This document shows, one piece after another, positions 53,001 through 60,401 of a stretch of DNA of 64,000 nt (the stretch's first letter is position 1; every line of letters starts with the position of its first letter). The position numbers and the translations under genes are program-made. Origin of the DNA: Mesonia sediminis (GTDB lineage: Bacteria > Bacteroidota > Bacteroidia > Flavobacteriales > Flavobacteriaceae); contig NZ_JBHULZ010000041.1 of the NCBI RefSeq assembly GCF_042684705.1, forward strand, positions 186,001 through 250,000. Direction: 5' to 3'. The notes under the pieces are model-generated. The model had not been told where the DNA came from. It did not search any database and saw nothing but the letters and a program-made list of their open reading frames with translations.

Positions 53001-53438
53001 AGTCTTGGTGATTCGGAAAAAATGAGTAAAGAGATATTCGAAATTTACAAACAACAACAAGCACTGCGTTTTCAATTAGAAGATGTTTTAGAGTCCTTTA
53101 ATATGGATAAAGAGACTAATCTATTACTTAAGAAAATGAAGGAGGTTGAAAAGAAGATATTAACCCAAGGATATACCGAAGAGACGGGAAGGAGAATGCG
53201 AGAAATCCAGCATCAATTAATACAAGTAAAGGGGGCTTTGGTAGAGCAAGAACAAGAAAATAGACGTACCGCAACAACTAATGAAAAGGAGTTTAGGAAT
53301 GAGCTAGATAGGCTTCCCTTAAAGGCTAAAGAATATTTCCAAATGGATGATATTTTAAATCGACAAAGCTTACCTTTGCAACCAAAATACGAAGAAAAAG
53401 TACGTAATTATTTTAAGAATACCAATGATTCATTTTAA
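50010..53438 (+). CDS. DUF4175 family large membrane protein
   Basis: 1142 residues. Two N-terminal membrane helices (LIKGILLFFSIGILYFLGVVFLEY, FLFWIFIGVEAILLFKLVGI) and a third near residue 155 (WAILPALIFTIIYV) precede a periplasmic beta-rich region (PPAPFEFSIDKNQLQHFEKESF and onward to about residue 480). A very long Gln/Lys/Glu coiled coil follows (residues about 490-800), then a low-complexity Gly/Gln/Lys segment (about 910-1005) and a C-terminal helical region. DUF4175 proteins are common in Bacteroidota next to ybeY and mnmG, and their role is unknown. Its last 14 bases overlap the ybeY start. Confidence 0.88.
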   Translation: MEHFRVIEKKLTQFIRRYYTNELIKGILLFFSIGILYFLGVVFLEYTLWLNPFIRKFLFWIFIGVEAILLFKLVGIPLLQLFRLRQGISYEEASRLIGIHFTEVDDKLLNLLQLQNKLSKEDSKLLIASIEQKAIELKPIPFQQAINFKSSLSYAKWAILPALIFTIIYVTDSLDSFNQSYARVVQYNQEFTPPAPFEFSIDKNQLQHFEKESFTLEVKVHGKLLPESVHLLVKDKKQLLKKIDQNTFTFHFDNLTENLSFKLGANGFYSKTYDLLVRPVPKLVDFKMQLQYPAYLNRSEETISGTGNAKVPEGTSIKWLLKTENTENVCLKTKDTVVSLANDTDLFHFNRRNIKAALSYEVFTSNAFIEAYERMNYKIEVVKDELPRIKMQRQIDSLETDNWYFKGSIHDDHGLTQLALVIYPINQREEIKAIPIAFTGENFAEFYYDFPNGLDLTPGTAYQFYFEVKDNDELNGFKRARSEVYNYRVKSEKEKEKQSLTEQKQAISGMSESLNEMQKQQVNWNNLKDDQREKAQLTYQDKQRLKDLAEREKQQNEMMEKFAKSLEKELNKNEKNSLLKEALKERLNEVNKDRKKDDNLLKELEKYQDKIRKDRLDEKMEKLGQNNLTQQKKLAELLELTKRFYVEQKAEQLAADLKELADKQNELSYKKEENTAEEQKELNDEFEEWQKNIDQLHKENDALIKPLKLERSEVLERSIKKDQELAENILEEQKENTENQEQSQQNSNQSKAEKKQRQAAQKMQQMGQKMHQMMQSGAQEQMQEDAAMLERLLHNLLRFSFSQEDLIQQSEEFKVQNALLEGIRTQQKLKENFKHIDDSLFALASRNPMISPKIDEVITSINSNVDKALSRLAENEVNYASANMQYVFKGANDLANMLAQSLDQMQSAMQMMGQGKSGQGKPKPGQGKGQDGEFQLETIIKKQGQLGKKEGNKPGSKQEGKQGQKGQEGQKGEQEGAGAQGESGHSNSEQGKDGTSGSLGDSEKMSKEIFEIYKQQQALRFQLEDVLESFNMDKETNLLLKKMKEVEKKILTQGYTEETGRRMREIQHQLIQVKGALVEQEQENRRTATTNEKEFRNELDRLPLKAKEYFQMDDILNRQSLPLQPKYEEKVRNYFKNTNDSF
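52745..53018 (+). repeat. Low-complexity Gly/Gln/Lys-rich coding repeat in the DUF4175 gene
   Basis: Imperfect GQGK / GQKGQEGQKGEQ units, encoded by degenerate GGTCAA/AAAGGA triplet pairs, form a collagen-like, charged spacer of roughly 90 residues near the C-terminus. They contain an island of ordinary sequence (GEFQLETIIKKQGQ). Confidence 0.7.
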
Positions 53439-53844
53439 TAACGAAAACGATTTTCAGCTTTCTTCTCCTCAGAAATATGAACGCTGGATTAACCAAATTA
53501 TCTTATCTGAAAAGCATCGTCTAGGCGAAATTAATTATGTTTTTTGCGATGACGATTTTTTGCTTAAAATTAATCAGGACTATCTTAATCATGATACCTA
53601 TACCGATATCATTACTTTTGATTATAGGGTAGGAAGGGAGTTGTTTTCAGATATATACATTTCTACCGATCGAGTAAAAGAGAATGCTGAAAAATTTGGG
53701 GTTAGTTTTGAAAATGAACTTAATCGGGTTATGGCACATGGGATTTTGCATTTATGCGGATACGGTGATGCGACCGATGCTGAAAAGAGAATAATGCGTG
53801 AAAAAGAGAATGAAAAAATTGATATGTTCCACGTGGAACATTAA
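53425..53844 (+). CDS. ybeY: Endoribonuclease YbeY (rRNA maturation factor)
   Basis: Metal-dependent RNase involved in 16S rRNA 3' processing and ribosome quality control. The 139-residue protein has LNHDTYTDIITFDY, DIYISTDRVKENAEKFG and the active-site block VMAHGILHLCGYGDATDAEKRIMR. The usual third His of H-x3-H-x5-H is absent (GYGD in place of GYDH), as seems common in Bacteroidota members. The ATG overlaps the DUF4175 end by 14 bases. The last residues, MFHVEH, are encoded by a parS 16-mer. Confidence 0.92.
   Translation: MIHFNNENDFQLSSPQKYERWINQIILSEKHRLGEINYVFCDDDFLLKINQDYLNHDTYTDIITFDYRVGRELFSDIYISTDRVKENAEKFGVSFENELNRVMAHGILHLCGYGDATDAEKRIMREKENEKIDMFHVEH
53825..53840. other. parS: parS chromosome-partitioning site 1 (inside the ybeY 3' end)
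   Basis: TGTTCCACGTGGAACA is a perfect 16-base palindrome matching the conserved bacterial parS consensus TGTTNCACGTGNAACA recognised by ParB. It lies within the last six sense codons of ybeY. ParB/ParA genes are not in the window. Confidence 0.85.
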
Positions 53845-53855
53845 AAGCGTTAAGA

Positions 53856-55727
53856 ATGTTTGATAAAGAATATGATGTTATTGTTGTAGGTGGAGGTCAT
53901 GCAGGTAGCGAAGCTGCTGCGGCATCGGCTAACATGGGATGTAAAACACTTTTAATTACCATGAATTTACAAAATATCGCTCAAATGTCGTGTAATCCGG
54001 CAATGGGGGGTATAGCTAAAGGTCAAATTGTACGTGAAATTGATGCAATGGGGGGTTATAGTGGTATTGTAAGTGATACCAGTGCAATACAATTTAAAAT
54101 GCTTAATAAAAGCAAGGGTCCAGCGATGTGGAGTCCCCGAGTGCAAAGTGATAGAATGCGTTTTGCAGAAGATTGGCGGCTTATGCTAGAACAAACACCA
54201 AATCTAGATTTTTATCAAGATATGGTAGAAGGGATTTGGTTAGAAAAAGATAAATTAAAAGGAGTTAAAACAGGATTAGGATTAAAAATAAAAGCCAAAT
54301 CGGTTATCTTAACCAACGGAACTTTCCTAAACGGTCTTATTCATATCGGGGAAAAAAACTTTGGGGGAGGAAGAGCAGGAGAAAGAGCTGCTACTGGCAT
54401 TACTTCAGACTTAATTGAATTGGGGTTCGAAGCCGGTAGAATGAAAACCGGTACACCTCCGAGAGTGGATGGACGTTCTTTAGATTTTTCTAAAATGGTT
54501 GAACAACCTGGTGATGAGAATCCGGCTAAATTCTCTTATTTAGATGTAACACAACCTTTAAAAAACCAGCGTAGTTGTCATATGACTTATACTTCTAATT
54601 TGGTTCACGATCTGCTACGCGAAGGTTTTGATCGTTCGCCTATGTTTAACGGACGTATTGAAAGTGTCGGTCCACGTTATTGTCCAAGTATCGAGGATAA
54701 AATAAACCGTTTTGCAGATAAGGATCGGCACCAACTTTTTGTAGAACCAGAGGGCTGGAATACTGTTGAATATTATGTAAATGGCTTCTCTACTTCCTTG
54801 CCAGAAGAGGTACAATACAACGCACTTAAATCAGTAAAAGGATTTGAAAACGTAAGATTTTTCAGACCCGGATACGCAATTGAATATGATTATTTTCCGC
54901 CAACACAACTAAAGCATACTCTGGAAACCAAGTTGGTTGATCACCTGTATTTCGCTGGGCAAATAAATGGTACTACAGGTTATGAAGAAGCTGCGAGTCA
55001 AGGATTAATGGCAGGAATTAATGCAGCGCTTAAAATTCAAGAAAGAGAAGAGTTTATTTTAAAGAGAGATGAAGCTTATATTGGTGTTTTAATAGATGAT
55101 TTAATAACTAAAGGTACAGAAGAGCCTTATAGAATGTTTACCAGTAGAGCCGAATATAGAACGCTTCTTCGTCAAGATAATGCCGATTTTAGACTTACTC
55201 AAAAAAGTTTTGACATAGGATTGGCTAGTGAAGCTCGCTTAAAGCGGATGAATTACAAGCAGGAAGAAGCTGATAAAATGGTTCAGTTTTTTAAAGATAC
55301 TAGCGTCGCGCCAGAAGAGATGAATCCTATTTTAGAAGCGCACAATTCTGCACCTGTGAAACAAGCCGGTAAGATGTTTAAAATCTTCGCAAGGCCTAAA
55401 ATGACTTTAGAGACTATGCGTTCGGTAAAAGTTGTTGAAGATTACATTGAGACGCATAAACTTGATGACGAAATTTTAGAGCAAGTAGAAATACAGGTTA
55501 AATATTCGGGTTACATCGAGAAAGAAAAAAACAATGCAGATAAATTGAATCGCTTAGAAAACTTAAAGATTCCTGATAATTTTGATTACTTTAAATTGCA
55601 ATCCATGTCGATGGAGGCAAGGCAGAAATTATCGGAGATCAAACCTACAACGGTTTCTCAAGCTTCTAGGGTGAGTGGCGTTAGTCCTGCAGATATTTCG
55701 GTTTTATTGGTTTATATGGGAAGATAA
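53856..55727 (+). CDS. mnmG: tRNA uridine-5-carboxymethylaminomethyl modification enzyme MnmG
   Basis: FAD-dependent partner of MnmE for wobble-uridine modification. The 623 residues start MFDKEYDVIVVGGGHAGSEAAAASANMG with the dinucleotide-binding GGGHAG. MSCNPAMGGIAKGQIVREIDAMGG and RPGYAIEYDYFPPTQL follow, then YFAGQINGTTGYEEAASQGLMAGINAA and the C-terminal helical domain ending TVSQASRVSGVSPADISVLLVYMGR. It starts 11 bases after ybeY and is flanked on both sides by parS sites, an origin-proximal arrangement. Confidence 0.97.
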   Translation: MFDKEYDVIVVGGGHAGSEAAAASANMGCKTLLITMNLQNIAQMSCNPAMGGIAKGQIVREIDAMGGYSGIVSDTSAIQFKMLNKSKGPAMWSPRVQSDRMRFAEDWRLMLEQTPNLDFYQDMVEGIWLEKDKLKGVKTGLGLKIKAKSVILTNGTFLNGLIHIGEKNFGGGRAGERAATGITSDLIELGFEAGRMKTGTPPRVDGRSLDFSKMVEQPGDENPAKFSYLDVTQPLKNQRSCHMTYTSNLVHDLLREGFDRSPMFNGRIESVGPRYCPSIEDKINRFADKDRHQLFVEPEGWNTVEYYVNGFSTSLPEEVQYNALKSVKGFENVRFFRPGYAIEYDYFPPTQLKHTLETKLVDHLYFAGQINGTTGYEEAASQGLMAGINAALKIQEREEFILKRDEAYIGVLIDDLITKGTEEPYRMFTSRAEYRTLLRQDNADFRLTQKSFDIGLASEARLKRMNYKQEEADKMVQFFKDTSVAPEEMNPILEAHNSAPVKQAGKMFKIFARPKMTLETMRSVKVVEDYIETHKLDDEILEQVEIQVKYSGYIEKEKNNADKLNRLENLKIPDNFDYFKLQSMSMEARQKLSEIKPTTVSQASRVSGVSPADISVLLVYMGR

Positions 55728-55734
55728 ACTCTAT

Positions 55735-55750
55735 TGTTTCACGTGGAACA
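55735..55750. other. parS: parS chromosome-partitioning site 2 (downstream of mnmG)
   Basis: TGTTTCACGTGGAACA matches the parS consensus TGTTNCACGTGNAACA at every fixed position, with one asymmetric base relative to site 1. It sits eight bases after the mnmG stop and 14 before the next ATG. Confidence 0.85.
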
Positions 55751-55764
55751 ATTAAGGCAATGTT

Positions 55765-56307
55765 ATGAAAAAACTAATACTATTACTGTTTTTATCGCTA
55801 AATTTAAGTGCTTGTTTTAATCTAAAAAAAGCTCGGGAAATAGAATTTTATGAATTAGAATCTCCCGAGAAAAGCGTTTTTAATTTAACCGGATACGTTT
55901 TTGAAACAAATAGCAATCTTCAAAATCAAAGACAGCAAATTGCCAATCATTTCGGAAAAAGTGCAACCGATAATTTAAATTATTTTACAACTAACAGGCT
56001 TGTTCTAGATCAATCGATAAACGTATACTTACATTATACTACAGACCATGATGCCAGGGTTAATCTATTAAATCCAATGGTAGATAAATTATTGTATGAA
56101 GATAGTAGAGATACCTGGGAGGGTGAACAAGATTATCAAAGGCTATTAGACAGAAGAAGAAAACGGGCTCGAGCAAACAATACCCATTATTATATGAGCA
56201 TTTATTTGATGGATGATAATGGGAATGATGTTTTAGGTCAAGAAGGTCTAAGTAAAGAAATAGCGATCAAAAATCTAGATCAACTAAGAAAAAAATTGAC
56301 CCGATAA
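55765..56307 (+). CDS. Hypothetical lipoprotein (180 aa)
   Basis: Signal peptide with lipobox (MKKLILLLFLSLNLSACF, Cys17). The mature part is helical and charged, with VYLHYTTDHDARVNLLNPMVDKLLYED and the very basic LLDRRRKRARANN. The family is not recognised and no catalytic motif is evident. The gap from mnmG is only 37 bases and contains parS site 2. The methyltransferase gene follows after four bases, so a mnmG-lipoprotein-methyltransferase transcript is plausible. Confidence 0.75.
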   Translation: MKKLILLLFLSLNLSACFNLKKAREIEFYELESPEKSVFNLTGYVFETNSNLQNQRQQIANHFGKSATDNLNYFTTNRLVLDQSINVYLHYTTDHDARVNLLNPMVDKLLYEDSRDTWEGEQDYQRLLDRRRKRARANNTHYYMSIYLMDDNGNDVLGQEGLSKEIAIKNLDQLRKKLTR

Positions 56308-56311
56308 AATT

Positions 56312-57157
56312 ATGAACCTGCTAGAGCCTCAAAGAAAGATTTTTGAAACCAAAGATTTTACTGTTTCAGATGAAACATTTGATTTGTATGCTAATGCTAA
56401 AGAGAATATCTTAATTACTCAACCCCAACCTGCCTTAGATAAATTACCCAACTATTATAGTAGCGAAGACTATATTTCTCACACCGATGCATCTTTTAGT
56501 GTTTTTGATAAAATTTACCAGATGGTAAAACGTCATATGCTCAAAAAGAAAGCTAAGTGGATTGAAAATCTAAATCTATCGGGAAATCGAATATTAGACA
56601 TCGGCGCAGGTACAGGATCTTTTTTACAATTTATGTTTACGCGTGGTTGGGATATCGATGGGGTGGAGCCTAATCAAAAAGCACGAGCCTTGGCAAACGA
56701 TAAAGGTATTAAGTTACAGAAAGATTTGTCGGCAGTAAAAGGGCAATTTGACGTAATAAGTTTATGGCACGTATTAGAGCATTTGCCTGCATTACCAGAA
56801 CAACTTGAACAGATAAAAAAATTATTACATAAAAATGGTAAACTGGTAATTGCTGTACCAAATTATACCAGTTATGATGCCCAATTCTACCAATCTTTTT
56901 GGGCTGCTTATGACGTACCTAGGCACTTGTGGCATTTCTCGCCAGATGGATTAATTTCGCTTCTAAAACAATTTGATCTAAAGTTGGTAAAAACTCATCC
57001 TTTAAAATTTGACGCTTATTATGTAAGTTGGCTTTCTGAAAAAAATAGAACGACCAAGAATCCTTTTAAAGCATTTTGGGTAGCTACTAAAAGTAATTAT
57101 CAGGCAAAACGAACTAACGCCTATTCAAGTCTGGTATATATCTTCGAAAGTATATAA
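56312..57157 (+). CDS. Class I SAM-dependent methyltransferase
   Basis: 281 residues. The SAM-binding motif I is RILDIGAGTGSFLQFMFTRGWDIDGVEPNQ, with later motifs GQFDVISLWHVLEHLPALPEQL and NGKLVIAVPNYTSYDAQFY. A C-terminal stretch has YDVPRHLWHFSPDGLISLLKQFDLK, which places it in the methyltransferase-23-like group often acting on small molecules or polysaccharide intermediates. The substrate is unknown. It follows the lipoprotein gene by four bases. Confidence 0.9.
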   Translation: MNLLEPQRKIFETKDFTVSDETFDLYANAKENILITQPQPALDKLPNYYSSEDYISHTDASFSVFDKIYQMVKRHMLKKKAKWIENLNLSGNRILDIGAGTGSFLQFMFTRGWDIDGVEPNQKARALANDKGIKLQKDLSAVKGQFDVISLWHVLEHLPALPEQLEQIKKLLHKNGKLVIAVPNYTSYDAQFYQSFWAAYDVPRHLWHFSPDGLISLLKQFDLKLVKTHPLKFDAYYVSWLSEKNRTTKNPFKAFWVATKSNYQAKRTNAYSSLVYIFESI

Positions 57158-57379
57158 ATTTTAATAATTAACCTATATAAGCCAATTTAAGAGTACTTTT
57201 TATTGAATATATCTATTACCTTGTATTTTAAATTTAATCCGCTTAAATCGCTTTAAATTAACCTTATTTTTATAGAGATACATTATAGGAGAAAGTTTAT
57301 AAATAAGATTTTATTATACTTTATTTTTTTTACTATGACAAGTAAATACTTACTACATTTGCTAAAAATAAAATTAAAT

Positions 57380-57886
57380 ATGAAGAAAATAGTTTTTGCT
57401 GTCATTGGGGTTTTCGCACTGGTATCTTGTAATCAAGAAAAAACAGCTTATGTAGATAACACTGTGCTAATTCAAGATTTTTCACAGATGAAAGAAACCG
57501 AAAAACGTTTCAATAAAAAATCTGAAAAACTAAAGCGTACGCTAGATTCTACCGCGATGGCTTTTAGACAAGAAGTTGAATCTTATCAAAACAAAATGCA
57601 ATCACTATCCGCGCAAGCTAGACAAGAAGAAGAGGCGGCTTTGATGCAAAAACAACAGCAATTGCAACAGAGTCAGCAAATGCAAAGCCAAGCTTTAAGA
57701 CAAGAAAGCGATGAAGTAATCGATTCCCTCATTACTAAAGTAAAAGATTTTGTGGCTACCTACGGAGAGAAAAATAATTATACCTATATCTTCGGGTCTA
57801 ATGAATCGGCAAATATTATGTATGCCAAAGAGGGTAAAGATATTACGCAAGAAGTTTTAAAGGCCCTGAATGAGTCAGTTAAATAA
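57380..57886 (+). CDS. OmpH/Skp-like lipoprotein
   Basis: The ATG at 57380 is chosen because it begins the lipoprotein signal (MKKIVFAVIGVFALVSC, Cys17); the earlier ATG at 57335 only adds a non-signal prefix. The mature protein has the Skp/OmpH layout. A short strand (TAYVDNTVLIQDFSQM) leads into a long Gln/Lys coiled coil (EVESYQNKMQSLSAQARQEE ... QQLQQSQQMQSQALRQE) and a final helix-strand segment (NNYTYIFGSNESANIMYA). Skp proteins chaperone outer-membrane proteins; a lipid-anchored version would act at a membrane surface. Confidence 0.85.
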   Translation: MKKIVFAVIGVFALVSCNQEKTAYVDNTVLIQDFSQMKETEKRFNKKSEKLKRTLDSTAMAFRQEVESYQNKMQSLSAQARQEEEAALMQKQQQLQQSQQMQSQALRQESDEVIDSLITKVKDFVATYGEKNNYTYIFGSNESANIMYAKEGKDITQEVLKALNESVK

Positions 57887-57908
57887 ACCTATTATTGCAT
57901 AATTTTAT

Positions 57909-57938
57909 AAAAAGGTTGCCTAATCGGCAGCCTTTTTT
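57909..57938 (+). terminator. Intrinsic terminator between the OmpH-like gene and holB
   Basis: AAAAAGGTTGCC (57909-57920) pairs with GGCAGCCTTTTT (57925-57936) through one G-U pair, loop TAAT, followed by T. Bidirectional use is likely because holB ends within the left arm. Confidence 0.8.
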
Positions 57939-59080
57939 AATTCTTGTTCTTTCTTGTGAATTAGTCGCGTAAGCTGAATAGATAAATCGGTTAAAACTAA
58001 TTTATCATTTCCATTACGTTCAATATGGTAAAGCGCTTTTTCTAATTCTTTCTGAATAGGTATTATGTTACCCCCGTGAATAAAAGGGGCGAAATTTTTT
58101 AATTTAAAACCAGCAGTTTTGGGTTGAAGATGTACCAAATCGTTTGCCGAATAATTAAGCAATAAGGCTTGCCTAAAAAAGTTAAGACAGTATAATAAAA
58201 ATTGCTTTTGGGTTTCTCGACCGGATTGAGCGACCTCTGTACTCCAATTAATGAGATCTTTTATAGCCGTTTTATTACCTTTAGCTCTAAAGGCAGCACG
58301 TACCCAGGTGATAAACCATTTTTCAAATAGTTCTTCGGTTTCAGATTGGTTGATTAATTTTAATGCCTTTTGAAAATCACCCTCGGCTTGTTGTGCAATT
58401 TGCAAGGCTAAATTGGGCTCGATTTGCTTTTCAATTAAAGCCTCGCTTAAAACCGCTTCTCCTAAAGGAGGAAAATGCAAAACTTGACACCTAGATTTGA
58501 TGGTTGATATAATGCGGTCTTCGTGAGCAGTAAGTAAAAGCAATACGGTTTTTGAAGGCGGCTCTTCAACTAATTTTAATAGCTTGTTCGCACAATCCTT
58601 ATTCATCTTGTCTGCACCCCAAATAATAAAGACTTTATATCCGCCAGAGAAAGATTTTAACGATGCGTCTTTTAAGATATTTTCGGCATCTCTAACGTTG
58701 ATAATCCCTTGCTTTTTCTCCTCATCAAGGTATTGGTTCCAGGCATATTCGTCTGCATAAAGATTTTCCTGTATGAAATTTTTCCATTCGCTTTGGTAAT
58801 CCTTGCTAGATTGCTTTTTATGGGTTTTTCTTATAATAGAAGGAAAAACAAAATGTAAATCGGGATGCGATAAATCGCTTACATATTTTTTTGCTTGGAT
58901 TTTATTTTTCTCAGGGCCACATTCGGTTAAAATGTACTGTGCATAAGCTAAAGCCATAGGTAGGGTACCAAATCCGGTTGAACCCACAAAGAGTTGAGCG
59001 TGGGGAATAATATGCCGACTTGCGGTTTTTTGCAAGTGATTTTTAATATGATCTAAGCCGATTATAGAAGAAAAATCCAT
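57920..59080 (-). CDS. holB: DNA polymerase III subunit delta'
   Basis: Clamp-loader subunit. The ATG at 59080 gives MDFSSIIGLDHIKNHLQKTASRHIIPHAQLFVG, the usual N-terminus; the upstream in-frame ATG at 59113 adds an atypical prefix. The Walker A-like loop is degenerate (GSTGFGTLPMA, no GK), as expected for delta', which does not bind ATP. The SRC motif is intact (IKSRCQVLHF) and VFIIWGADKMNKDCANKLLKLVEEPP is the Walker B/sensor region. It is separated by a terminator from the convergent OmpH-like gene. Confidence 0.92.
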   Translation of the reverse strand: MDFSSIIGLDHIKNHLQKTASRHIIPHAQLFVGSTGFGTLPMALAYAQYILTECGPEKNKIQAKKYVSDLSHPDLHFVFPSIIRKTHKKQSSKDYQSEWKNFIQENLYADEYAWNQYLDEEKKQGIINVRDAENILKDASLKSFSGGYKVFIIWGADKMNKDCANKLLKLVEEPPSKTVLLLLTAHEDRIISTIKSRCQVLHFPPLGEAVLSEALIEKQIEPNLALQIAQQAEGDFQKALKLINQSETEELFEKWFITWVRAAFRAKGNKTAIKDLINWSTEVAQSGRETQKQFLLYCLNFFRQALLLNYSANDLVHLQPKTAGFKLKNFAPFIHGGNIIPIQKELEKALYHIERNGNDKLVLTDLSIQLTRLIHKKEQELKKAAD

Positions 59081-59199
59081 AAAGCGAAAGTACATAAATT
59101 TTTGTAATTTCATCCCGATTTAAAAATTGCCACAGGTGTTAGGACTTTGGGCTGTTTTTATATTTTTACGAAATTAAATTAATGCTAAAATAGAATGCG

Positions 59200-60387
59200 A
59201 TGAAGACTATAGATCAGTTTAACTTTAAAGATAAAAAGGCACTTATTAGAGTTGATTTTAATGTACCCTTAAACGAGGATTTTGAGGTTACCGATACCAC
59301 TCGAATATTAGCAGCAAAACCAAGTATAGGTAAAATACTCAACCAAGGAGGAGCTGCCATTCTAATGTCTCACTTAGGTAGACCCGAAAACCAAGAACAA
59401 AAATATTCTTTAAAGCATATTGTACCAACATTATCCGAAATTTTGGGAGTTGAAGTTAAGTTTGTAGAAAATTGTGTAGGCAGTAAAGCCGAAGAAGCTG
59501 CCAATCAGCTTAAAGCCGGTGAAGTATTATTACTCGAGAACTTACGCTATCATAAAGAAGAAAAACAAGGTGATTCTGAGTTCGCAAAAGCATTAGCTAG
59601 TTTGGGAGATATTTATGTGAATGATGCTTTTGGTACGGCTCACCGTGCACACGCATCAACAACGGTAGTGGCTCAATTTTTTGAGCATAAATGCTTCGGA
59701 TATCTTCTAGCCAAAGAAATTGAGAGTATCAATAAGGTTTTTCAAGCCAAAGAAAAACCGGTGACCGCTATATTAGGCGGAGCAAAAGTGTCTTCAAAAA
59801 TAACTGTAATCAGTCATATTTTAGATAAAATAGATCATTTAATAATTGGTGGGGGAATGACCTTCACTTTTATAAAAGCATTAGGTGGTGAGGTAGGTAG
59901 TTCTTTAGTAGAAGATGATAAATTAGCTTTAGCCTTACAGATTTTAGAAGAAGCTAAAGCTAAAAAAGTACAAGTACATTTACCTGTAGATGCGGTCATA
60001 GCCGATGCTTTTAAAGATGATGCAAAAATTAAACTGAGTGCGATTGATAATATACCTGAAAATTGGATGGGGTTAGACGTAGGGCCAGAGACCAGCAAGC
60101 TTTTTGAGCAAATAATTCAACAAAGCCAGATTATTTTATGGAATGGACCTGTAGGGGTTTTTGAAATGTCTTCTTTCGCTAAAGGAACTTTAAATTTAGG
60201 AAACGCAATTGCAAAAGCAACAAAAGAAGGAGCTTTCTCGTTAGTAGGAGGAGGAGATAGCGTAGCCGCCGTGAAACAATTTGGTTTAGCCGACCAAGTT
60301 AGCTATGTTTCCACTGGAGGTGGTGCAATGCTCGAAATGTTAGAAGGTAAAGAATTGCCAGGAATAGCAGCCATAAACAAAGATTAA
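59200..60387 (+). CDS. pgk: Phosphoglycerate kinase
   Basis: Transfers phosphate between 1,3-bisphosphoglycerate and ADP in glycolysis. The 395 residues show ALIRVDFNVPLNEDFEVTD, ILMSHLGRPENQEQKYSL, LLENLRYHKEEKQGD, VNDAFGTAHRAHASTTVV, and VTAILGGAKVSSKITVI. The nucleotide-binding WNGPVGVFEM and LVGGGDSVAAV complete the set. It stands 14 bases ahead of the LysM transglycosylase, so the two may be cotranscribed. No other glycolytic gene is adjacent. Confidence 0.97.
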   Translation: MKTIDQFNFKDKKALIRVDFNVPLNEDFEVTDTTRILAAKPSIGKILNQGGAAILMSHLGRPENQEQKYSLKHIVPTLSEILGVEVKFVENCVGSKAEEAANQLKAGEVLLLENLRYHKEEKQGDSEFAKALASLGDIYVNDAFGTAHRAHASTTVVAQFFEHKCFGYLLAKEIESINKVFQAKEKPVTAILGGAKVSSKITVISHILDKIDHLIIGGGMTFTFIKALGGEVGSSLVEDDKLALALQILEEAKAKKVQVHLPVDAVIADAFKDDAKIKLSAIDNIPENWMGLDVGPETSKLFEQIIQQSQIILWNGPVGVFEMSSFAKGTLNLGNAIAKATKEGAFSLVGGGDSVAAVKQFGLADQVSYVSTGGGAMLEMLEGKELPGIAAINKD

Positions 60388-60401
60388 TTTAAACCTATCA
60401 C

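Noticed and set aside
57158..57379. 222-base gap before the OmpH-like gene as a small RNA
   Set aside because: Very AT-rich with no stable hairpin, no T-tract and no exact TAnnTTTG box; nothing there can be supported.
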